Shown here: in pieces, positions 1 to 5,286 of the stretch | How the letters are laid out: each line of letters starts with the position of its first letter | How positions within the stretch are numbered: position 1 is the stretch's first letter | Source of the DNA: Syntrophomonadaceae bacterium | GTDB taxonomy: Bacteria; Bacillota_D; Dethiobacteria; DTU022 | Direction: 5' to 3' | Assembly: GCA_003564505.1 (NCBI GenBank) | Contig: PXFD01000141.1 | Span: forward strand, 1-9,015 | DNA: 9,015 bases | The notes under the pieces: model-generated | Told to the model about the DNA's origin: nothing | Seen by the model: only the letters and a program-made list of their open reading frames with translations | Database searches by the model: none | Made by a program: the position numbers and the translations under genes

Positions 1-1807
1 ACAGATCACGAAATTCTGCCAGGGTTAACTTCTGGTTGTCGGCAAAATGTTTGCGCAGCAGGTCTAAGGCAGCATTATAAGCTTCCCGGTGGAAATATAG
101 CTCTTCACTGATTTTAACCAGTACATCATTGCTAACCAGGTAGCTGTATAGTTCATCTTTTCGATCCTGCTTAACTGCCGCTTTTTCCAGGGCTTCCCTG
201 ACTGATGGTGGCTGCAGCCAACCATTCCGATATACTTCGCTTAGCTTATCGATCTTTTCCTGGTCGGCAGCTGAAGGCTGCGGCTGAAAATCATATTTTG
301 TAACCAGGTCACTTTTCACGGCAAGGAGTTTTCTTTCCTGCATATCATCGAGCAGGGCATCATATTCACGCTGATTAAAAGCAGCCGGCAGCATACCCTT
401 TAACCTGGCCCGGGAAATACCGTAAGCAAGGGGCTGTTCTTTATGGAAGCGCTCAATTTCTTCAAGAAGTTTCTCTTCAAAATTTTTGAGTTTTTTAGTT
501 GAAAGGTAGGAATCGCCTATTCTTTGAACCTGGTTTATCGCAATCAATTCTTGTAATACTTCTTCCACTTTGCCCTGACCGAGACGGGTTTCTTTGACCA
601 GGCTGGAAATATCTGCTGCTACCAGTTCTTCAAGCTTGCGGCGGATAAAAGCAGAATCACCACCGGCAGAAGGGGCTTGTTTAAGCTCCTCCAGGTGTTC
701 AATCACTTCAGGCCGAAAACGGCGATGCCTTTCGGGGAATGGATCCAACACCTTCCCCCCGCCAATTGTTGTCATCGGTGAATATGAGCGGATCACAAAA
801 GGGTCGCCCCGTTCCGCTACCAGTGGTTTTTCCAGGCGGCACTGGACCAGGGCAGTTTGCCCGGGCATAAGTTCTTCCTTATCCAATAGATGCATCCTGG
901 CAACAGTCCTGGCAGTGCCAAGGAAAAAGTGAACAGGATTAAGGTTTTTCAATTTACGCGGCGCCTTTTCGAGCAGTTCAACCGATACGTCAAGCAAATC
1001 AGTTTGCCGGTAATAACCGGGGTTGCAGATTACACTGCCCCTAAGCACCTGGTCTTTTTCGAGGCCGGAAAGGTTCAGGGCTACCCTGGTTCCTGCTCCG
1101 GCTTCGTTCACATCTGTATCGTGGACCTGGATATTACGGACCCTAACTTCAATTCCAGGGGGGACAATAGATACGGTATCGCCAACCCGGACTGATCCCT
1201 GGATTAAAGTTCCCGTTATCACGGTTCCAAAACCGGAAATGACAAAAGAACGGTCCACGGGCAGGCGCAGAGGCCCGCTGGAGTCACGCGGTTCCTGGTC
1301 CAGGGTAAGTTTATGGATTAGCTCTTTAAGCTCTTCTATTCCCTCACCCTTCAGGGCAGCAACAGCATGAACGGGGACATCTTGCAAAAATGTGCCGGCC
1401 AGCTCTTCCCTAATTTCATCCTGAACTAGTTCCCGCCATTCTTCTTCAACCAGATCAATTTTGGTAATAACCACAATGCCGTTCTTTGTTCCCAAAAGCT
1501 CCAGGATATCGAGGTGTTCACGGGTCTGCGGCATTACTCCTTCAGTTGCATCAACTACCAGCATAACCAGGTCCATCCCGCCTGCTCCGGCCAGCATATT
1601 ATGTATGAACTTTTCATGCCCGGGCACATCCACTATCCCGGCCAGCCTGCCATCCGGTAGTTTGAAGGGGGCAAAACCGAGATCTATGGAAATGCCTCGG
1701 TCCTTTTCTTCCTGGAAACGATCAGTATCTATACCGGTCAGAGCTTTGATCAAAACTGTTTTTCCGTGATCAACATGACCGGCCGTGCCGATAATAAGCT
1801 GTTCCAA
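1..1807 (-). CDS. selB: SelB, selenocysteine-specific translation elongation factor (3' end cut by window edge)
   Basis: SelB is the cytoplasmic GTPase that carries Sec-tRNA(Sec) to the ribosome and reads UGA next to a SECIS hairpin. I translated the minus strand by hand: 602 codons are open up to the window edge. G1 is GHVDHGKT (residues 10-17), followed by RGISIDLGF (37-45, switch I), DVPGHEKF (60-67, G3) and TKID (115-118, the SelB-type G4). EF-Tu-like beta-barrel domains follow, then winged-helix repeats that bind SECIS RNA in this family. The last visible residues, TLAEFRDL, resemble the final winged helix, so I estimate about 30-40 residues are missing. The start is TTG at 1807: GGGAG lies 10 bases upstream, and no ATG, GTG or TTG occurs in frame between it and the selA stop. 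Only 31 bases separate it from selA, so the two are co-transcribed. The gene is easily missed because of its TTG start. No frameshift was seen. Confidence 0.96.
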   Translation of the reverse strand, partial: MEQLIIGTAGHVDHGKTVLIKALTGIDTDRFQEEKDRGISIDLGFAPFKLPDGRLAGIVDVPGHEKFIHNMLAGAGGMDLVMLVVDATEGVMPQTREHLDILELLGTKNGIVVITKIDLVEEEWRELVQDEIREELAGTFLQDVPVHAVAALKGEGIEELKELIHKLTLDQEPRDSSGPLRLPVDRSFVISGFGTVITGTLIQGSVRVGDTVSIVPPGIEVRVRNIQVHDTDVNEAGAGTRVALNLSGLEKDQVLRGSVICNPGYYRQTDLLDVSVELLEKAPRKLKNLNPVHFFLGTARTVARMHLLDKEELMPGQTALVQCRLEKPLVAERGDPFVIRSYSPMTTIGGGKVLDPFPERHRRFRPEVIEHLEELKQAPSAGGDSAFIRRKLEELVAADISSLVKETRLGQGKVEEVLQELIAINQVQRIGDSYLSTKKLKNFEEKLLEEIERFHKEQPLAYGISRARLKGMLPAAFNQREYDALLDDMQERKLLAVKSDLVTKYDFQPQPSAADQEKIDKLSEVYRNGWLQPPSVREALEKAAVKQDRKDELYSYLVSNDVLVKISEELYFHREAYNAALDLLRKHFADNQKLTLAEFRDL

Positions 1808-1813
1808 GCTTAT
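1794..1813 (-). promoter_or_regulatory. Hairpin enclosing the selB TTG start codon
   Basis: On the minus strand a perfect 7-base inverted repeat, ATAAGCT (1813-1807) and AGCTTAT (1800-1794), surrounds the 6-base loop TGGAAC. The selB start codon TTG occupies 1807-1805, so it straddles the stem-loop boundary. The stem begins 25 bases after the selA UGA and 4 bases after the selB SD. The pairing is seen directly. A role in limiting selB initiation, or in binding SelB protein, is inference. The stem is AU-rich and chance is possible. Confidence 0.4.
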
Positions 1814-1838
1814 AACACTCCCTACAGGATTTATTATC

Positions 1839-3260
1839 TCAGCCCTGGCATACTTCTCCAACTACTTTAACCAGGGTTTCTTCTTGATTTTCAAATATAG
1901 TGCGAGGGTCAAAAAGCAATTTATCCTGGTAGATTCGCAAGATTACTGGAGGATCGGTAAAACGCAATTTTTCTACCACTACCTCGGGGGTTAAAGCCAT
2001 CCCGGACAACTCCAGGGAAACCAGGTGCGTTGGCAGTTCAGCCATGGGCAGGGCTCCCCCGCCAACCTTGGAAATACTTTTTACAACTTTAACCCGTCCC
2101 GGTTCAAAAATATTGCCCAGGGCTTCGGCCAGTTTATCTGCCCTTTTTTTGAGTGCCTCAGATTTGGCAGTAAGCATCTGCCATACGGGAATTTCTTTTA
2201 CTGCCCGATCTTCATCAAGGTACAGCCTTAAAGTTGCTTCGAGGGCTGCCACAGCGAATTTATCGACTCGCAGGGTCCTTGCCAGCTGGTTGGTTTTGAT
2301 GGCAGATATTAGCTCTTTGCGGCCAACTATAATTCCAGCCTGGGGGCCGCCAAGCATTTTGTCCGCGCTGAAGGTTACCAGGTCGGCACCATTGGCTATG
2401 CTGTCCTGAACACGCGGTTCGGGAGGAAGGTTGTACTTTTCCAGGTCAAGGAACACCCCGCTGCCCAGGTCATCCAGTAATAGCAATCCGCGCTTATGGG
2501 CAGCAGCAGCAAGTTCTGCAGTTCCTGCCTCTGCCGTAAAACCAATCATGTGGTAGTTGCTGGTATGTACCTTTAAGAAAGCTGCGGTATTTTCATTAAC
2601 TGCTTCTTCATAGTCGCGCAGGTAAGTTTTGTTGGTAGTGCCTACTTCCCTGAGGGCAGCTCCGCTGGTTGCCATAATATCAGGAATTCTGAAGGATCCG
2701 CCTATCTCGACCAGCTGTCCCCTGGAAACAACCACTTCCCTGCCGGCAGCAATGGTATTGAGGGCAAGAAATACAGCGGCAGCGTTATTGTTAACAGCTA
2801 TGGCTGCTTCAGCTCCGCTTAACTGGCAAATTAAATCTTCGATATGTTCCTGTCTCGAGCCGCGCTTGCCTTTATCCAGGGAAAACTCCAGGTTGTTATA
2901 GCGGGAGGCTATATCATTCAGCGCTTCAATCGCCGTTTCCGGCAGGGGAGCGCGGCCAAGGTTAGTATGAATGATAATTCCGGTGGCATTAATCACTGAC
3001 CTCAGATTCATTCCGGCCATTTTTTCAGCCAGGGCAGCAGCTTCCTCCGCCAATTTCGCCGGTGAGAGATCAAACGCTTCCGGGTTGTTTTCGTTGTCTG
3101 TCGTTCCGGTTATGGAATCACGATACGATGCAACTGTTTGCTGCACCGCTTCTAAAACTATACGACGCGGCAAACGAGTCAACAAATTCTCAATAACTTC
3201 TTCATGCAGCAGTCGGTCAACAGCGGGAAGGCTTCGCAGCAGGCTTTGTTTTTCAGTCAC
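1839..3260 (-). CDS. selA: SelA, L-seryl-tRNA(Sec) selenium transferase
   Basis: SelA is the PLP enzyme that converts Ser-tRNA(Sec) to Sec-tRNA(Sec) using selenophosphate; the family forms large homo-oligomeric rings. The N-terminal part has the family pattern SLLRSLPAVDRLL, then INATGIIIHTNLGRAPLP, the Gly-rich LDDLGSGVFLDL, and the PLP lysine in FSADKMLGGPQAG. That lysine is residue 301 from the GTG start. Length is 473 residues, normal for the family. I choose GTG at 3260 because AAGGAG (3273-3268) is 7 bases upstream. The ATG at 3266, which adds two residues, is only 1 base from that SD. The stop is TGA, notable in a genome that decodes UGA as Sec, but family length supports true termination there. 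The gene leads the selA-selB operon. selC and selD are not in this window. Confidence 0.96.
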   Translation of the reverse strand: MTEKQSLLRSLPAVDRLLHEEVIENLLTRLPRRIVLEAVQQTVASYRDSITGTTDNENNPEAFDLSPAKLAEEAAALAEKMAGMNLRSVINATGIIIHTNLGRAPLPETAIEALNDIASRYNNLEFSLDKGKRGSRQEHIEDLICQLSGAEAAIAVNNNAAAVFLALNTIAAGREVVVSRGQLVEIGGSFRIPDIMATSGAALREVGTTNKTYLRDYEEAVNENTAAFLKVHTSNYHMIGFTAEAGTAELAAAAHKRGLLLLDDLGSGVFLDLEKYNLPPEPRVQDSIANGADLVTFSADKMLGGPQAGIIVGRKELISAIKTNQLARTLRVDKFAVAALEATLRLYLDEDRAVKEIPVWQMLTAKSEALKKRADKLAEALGNIFEPGRVKVVKSISKVGGGALPMAELPTHLVSLELSGMALTPEVVVEKLRFTDPPVILRIYQDKLLFDPRTIFENQEETLVKVVGEVCQG

Positions 3261-3267
3261 TTTCATA

Positions 3268-3273
3268 CTCCTT
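3268..3273 (-). promoter_or_regulatory. Ribosome binding site deciding the selA start
   Basis: AAGGAG on the minus strand is followed after 1 base by ATG (3266) and after 7 bases by GTG (3260). Normal SD spacing is about 5-9 bases, so the GTG is the better start. It gives an N-terminus of M-T-E-K rather than M-K-V-T. Confidence 0.7.
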
Positions 3274-3276
3274 TTC

Positions 3277-3302
3277 CAAAGCTACAAAGGGCTTTGTTTT
3301 TT
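3277..3302 (+). terminator. Small hairpin at the selA 5' end, terminator-like on the plus strand
   Basis: CAAAGC (3277-3282) pairs with GCTTTG (3291-3296) across an 8-base loop, followed on the plus strand by six T (3297-3302). Read as plus-strand RNA it is a weak intrinsic terminator that would stop transcripts running antisense to selA. Read as minus-strand RNA it has no U tail and its stem ends 3 bases before the selA SD. No plus-strand gene lies upstream of it. The stem has only six pairs, so confidence is low. Confidence 0.35.
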
Positions 3303-3379
3303 ATATTCCAAGTCAAGGTTTTTAAGGAGCTAAAGTTATTTCGCTTTTAAATTTCTATAGGCGTGCACCAATCATTAAG

Positions 3380-3409
3380 ATTATAACAACTTGTATGAAG
3401 ACTTGGCAA
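3380..3409 (-). promoter_or_regulatory. Promoter of the selA-selB operon
   Basis: On the minus strand the -35 box TTGCCA (3409-3404, five of six matches to TTGACA) is followed by an 18-base spacer and a perfect -10 box TATAAT (3385-3380). The bases TGT directly before it form an extended -10. Transcription should begin near 3373, giving a leader of about 110 bases. It is the best sigma-A-type promoter found in the window. Confidence 0.7.
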
Positions 3410-3577
3410 ACAGAACACCTAATACTTTGTTAATTAAAACCTTTTTTGGTGTCGGCAAACCCAGTTCTGGCCTCGCTTCTCCGCCATTTCCAAGCCTGCA
3501 CTTTATGCACACTCCTGTTTTCTTCAGCAGGCTATAAATTTATAAAGGCTCAACTAGAAAGCTGCTGCCTTTTCTGT

Positions 3578-4135
3578 TTACCCCTTCCTGGTGTATCCAA
3601 TTGAAAGATCAAGCGGCTTTGTACCCAGGTAACTTCCGGCACAGAAACCAAGTAGATCGCATTTTTCAAAATCGATTTTTCCTTTATCATCGAGGACTGC
3701 TGAATCAACATAAGATGAAACTACCTCTGCAATAAACACGGTGTGGCTATCCAACTCAACTGTATGCTCAAGCTTACATTCCATGCTGACCGGACATTCA
3801 GCAATCATTGGGGCCTGTTTTAAAGTTCCCATTTCTGCTGTAACTTTAAAGTGCTCAAACTTGTTTAAGTCACGTCCGCTTAGTGTGCCGCAGCCATCAG
3901 CAAGTTCAACCTGGTCTTTATTAGGCAGGTTAACAGTAAATTCTCCACTATCTTTTATAATCTGGTAGGAATGCCGGTTGGGGCGCACAGCCGCGGTGAT
4001 CATCGGTGGTGAAGAATTAACCACGCCGATCCAGGCCAGGGTAATGATGTTTTTTTCTGACTCATTCCCACATCCGATCAGGGCCGGGGGTATGGGGCCG
4101 AGCAGGATCTGGGTTGATTGCTTTTGTTTGGGCAT
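3578..4135 (-). CDS. Flavin reductase family protein (flavoredoxin-like, FMN-binding split barrel)
   Basis: The product (185 residues) belongs to the flavin reductase-like/flavoredoxin family, small cytoplasmic FMN-binding split-barrel proteins that pass electrons from NAD(P)H or other donors. Family signs are the N-terminal ILLGPIPPALIGCG, the segment NSSPPMITAAVRPNRHSY, GEFTVNLP, a CGTLSGRDLNKFE motif typical of anaerobe members, and the C-terminal GFCAGSYLGTKPLDLSIGYT. Physiological substrate and partner cannot be told from the sequence. I choose ATG at 4135, which has AGGAGG 9 bases upstream. The in-frame ATG at 4144 abuts that SD with no spacer and would add three residues. It follows the MBL hydrolase gene by 19 bases, so the two form an operon. 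Confidence 0.9.
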   Translation of the reverse strand: MPKQKQSTQILLGPIPPALIGCGNESEKNIITLAWIGVVNSSPPMITAAVRPNRHSYQIIKDSGEFTVNLPNKDQVELADGCGTLSGRDLNKFEHFKVTAEMGTLKQAPMIAECPVSMECKLEHTVELDSHTVFIAEVVSSYVDSAVLDDKGKIDFEKCDLLGFCAGSYLGTKPLDLSIGYTRKG

Positions 4136-4144
4136 AACAATCAT

Positions 4145-4150
4145 CCTCCT
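4145..4150 (-). promoter_or_regulatory. Ribosome binding site deciding the flavin reductase start
   Basis: A perfect AGGAGG on the minus strand touches the ATG at 4144 directly and lies 9 bases from the ATG at 4135. A spacer of zero is not workable, so the downstream ATG is preferred. The SD lies in the gap just after the stop codon of the preceding hydrolase gene. Confidence 0.7.
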
Positions 4151-4154
4151 ATAG

Positions 4155-4889
4155 TTAAATAATGTACGTTTCGCCTTCCCGGGCGGCTTCGACTTCGGGG
4201 AAGTATTTTCGTGCTTCTGCCAGGTATTGATTAAGCTTACGATCAGGATGGTGGTGGGTTAAATACAGTTTTTTTACTCCTGCCTCAGCGGCAATTTGTG
4301 CAGCCTGGGCAGAGCTTAAATGATTGGGTGCTCCTTTTTCGATATCTTCTTCTATAAAGTTGGCTTCACAGAGAAACAGGTCCGCCCCTGAAGCAAACTG
4401 CTCCAGCCCGGAGTCAAACTCGGTGTCGCCGGAGTAAACAAATAAACCAGATGCAGTGCGAATCCTGCAAGCCATGGATGGTATGGCATGAACACCTTCC
4501 CTGGGCAGAATGGTAAAAGGTCCGATTTGCAGGGTCTGCCCCGGCTCCAGTGCACTGACATTATAGGCATTTTTATAGGGAAGACGCTCAAATTCTGTTT
4601 CAGGTTGTGCAGGAGCGTAAAGTGGGAGTGGTTCAAAACGCTCACCCTGCTGGTAAGAGATTTCGAGACCGTAGCGCATGATCATGATATCTGAACAGTG
4701 GTCAGCATGGAGATGACTGAGTATCACTGCGTTAAGCTTTTTGTAATCCAGATGCTGCTGAAGCCGGCTGAGAACTCCATTACCGCAGTCAATCAAAAGG
4801 TTACAATTATCCTCCTGCAGCAAGTAGCCCGAACAGCAACCTCCTGCCGGCGGATAAGGACCGAAACAACCGAGCACAGTTAGCTGCAT
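4155..4889 (-). CDS. MBL-fold metallohydrolase, YhfI/RNase Z-like
   Basis: This is a 244-residue metallo-beta-lactamase-fold hydrolase resembling the Bacillus YhfI / ribonuclease Z-like group. The two-metal site is complete: HLHADH at 59-64, His134 in GVHAIPS, Asp155 in YSGDTEF, His190 in APNHLSS, and the LTHHHPD motif at 210-216. The conserved start MQLTVLGCFGPYPPAGG also fits. The protein is cytoplasmic, with no signal peptide. It lacks the long exosite arm expected of a true tRNA 3'-processing RNase Z, so I would not call it rnz. Its substrate (phosphodiester, ester or other) is unknown. The start is ATG at 4889, with a GGGGG SD 11 bases upstream. It is first in an operon with the flavin reductase and divergent from the molbindin gene. 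Confidence 0.9.
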   Translation of the reverse strand: MQLTVLGCFGPYPPAGGCCSGYLLQEDNCNLLIDCGNGVLSRLQQHLDYKKLNAVILSHLHADHCSDIMIMRYGLEISYQQGERFEPLPLYAPAQPETEFERLPYKNAYNVSALEPGQTLQIGPFTILPREGVHAIPSMACRIRTASGLFVYSGDTEFDSGLEQFASGADLFLCEANFIEEDIEKGAPNHLSSAQAAQIAAEAGVKKLYLTHHHPDRKLNQYLAEARKYFPEVEAAREGETYII

Positions 4890-4946
4890 AATATTATAAT
4901 CCCCCTTATATGTATCGAAATTAGTTCGCTAATAAAGGTTAAGAAG

Positions 4947-4955
4947 AGTATAACA
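4947..4955 (-). promoter_or_regulatory. Extended -10 promoter of the hydrolase-flavin reductase operon
   Basis: On the minus strand TGT precedes TATACT (4952-4947), giving an extended -10 (TGnTATACT). With a 17-base spacer the -35 position reads TTATTA (4975-4970), a poor match, as is common for extended -10 promoters. Predicted transcription start is near 4940, about 50 bases before the ATG. Confidence 0.45.
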
Positions 4956-4973
4956 CAGAATTAACGCTATAAT
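4949..4973 (+). promoter_or_regulatory. Candidate -10 boxes for the molbindin gene
   Basis: Two candidates are visible on the plus strand: TATAAC at 4949-4954 and TATAAT at 4968-4973. Neither has a good -35; the first has TTCGCT at 4925-4930 with an 18-base spacer. The second matches consensus better but would put the SD at the very 5' end of the RNA. The first overlaps the -10 of the divergent hydrolase promoter. Confidence 0.35.
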
Positions 4974-4994
4974 AAGAGGAAGGAGGTTTTACAG

Positions 4995-5204
4995 ATGGAA
5001 TACGGCGCAAGAAATAAGATCAAGGGAAAAGTGACAGAAATAAAAAAAGGTGACGTTATGTGTGAAGTGACTGTTGAGTTGCCAGGTGGAGGGGTTATGA
5101 CTTCGGTCATGACCATTAGTTCAATGGAAGAAATGGCTCTTAAAGAAGGTGACCAGGTAAAAGTAGTTGTAAAAGCCGTAAATGCTTTGCTGGTTAAGGA
5201 GTAG
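4995..5204 (+). CDS. Molbindin: Mop/TOBE-domain molybdate- or tungstate-binding protein
   Basis: This 69-residue protein is a single Mop (TOBE) domain. It starts with ARNKIKGKVTEIKKGDVMCE, then VTVELPGGGVMTSVMTISS, the loop ALKEGDQV and a strand ending VVVKAVNALLVK. Stand-alone molbindins such as MopII of Clostridium pasteurianum assemble into hexamers that bind molybdate or tungstate, and are thought to buffer or store the oxyanion in the cytoplasm. The start is clear: AGGAGG at 4981-4986 with an 8-base spacer. It is the only plus-strand gene in the window. It is monocistronic, since an intrinsic terminator follows 36 bases after the stop. No ABC molybdate transporter or ModE is next to it. 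Confidence 0.93.
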   Translation: MEYGARNKIKGKVTEIKKGDVMCEVTVELPGGGVMTSVMTISSMEEMALKEGDQVKVVVKAVNALLVKE

Positions 5205-5240
5205 TAGTTGTTAGAGCAAACAATTTGCAAATATAGTTTA

Positions 5241-5268
5241 GTGGGGTTTATAACAACCCCACTTTTTT
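5241..5268 (+). terminator. Intrinsic terminator of the molbindin gene
   Basis: GTGGGGTT (5241-5248) pairs perfectly with AACCCCAC (5255-5262) across the loop TATAAC, followed by six T. It ends molbindin transcription. It also lies 18 bases beyond the stop of the convergent yhaN gene. In that direction its tail is only moderately T-rich (TAAACTATAT), so bidirectional use is uncertain. Confidence 0.93.
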
Positions 5269-5286
5269 AATGCCTTACCATGCTAT

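Larger units (their letters stand above)
3267..3577. other. Gene-free stretch between selA and the flavin reductase gene
   Basis: This stretch contains the selA promoter and leader in its left half. The right half (about 3410-3577) lies downstream of the flavin reductase gene. It holds several short inverted repeats (AGCCTGC 3493-3499 with GCAGGCT 3527-3533; AAAGGC 3544-3549 with GCCTTT 3567-3572) and the 12-base palindrome at 3533-3544. I looked for a selenocysteine tRNA (selC), which can lie near selAB, and saw no acceptor stem, T-loop or CCA pattern. No protein-coding ORF is credible here. Confidence 0.6.

Noticed and set aside
594..1769. Several plus-strand ORFs of about 100 codons
   Set aside because: They lie antisense to selB, whose minus-strand frame is open throughout and carries all the GTPase motifs. 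None has an SD or recognisable protein features.
1839..1841. selA TGA read as selenocysteine
   Set aside because: SelA family length ends here, and the in-frame continuation is only about 22 codons to another TGA with no family resemblance. The nearby hairpin is more plausibly related to selB initiation.
3544..3572. Intrinsic terminator for the flavin reductase gene
   Set aside because: The stem is only six pairs with a 17-base loop, and the minus-strand tail (ATAAATTTAT) is not a proper U tract. It is described instead as part of the inverted-repeat region.
3267..3577. Possible selenocysteine tRNA (selC)
   Set aside because: No long acceptor stem, T-loop or long variable arm on either strand.
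4352..4645. Other minus-strand ORF inside the hydrolase gene, and similar nested ORFs within the yhaN and selA regions
   Set aside because: They are out-of-frame shadows without ribosome binding sites or protein-like composition.
4155..4889. Calling the MBL hydrolase RNase Z (rnz)
   Set aside because: It lacks the exosite arm and is shorter than tRNA-processing RNase Z. The overall pattern fits the YhfI-like group better.
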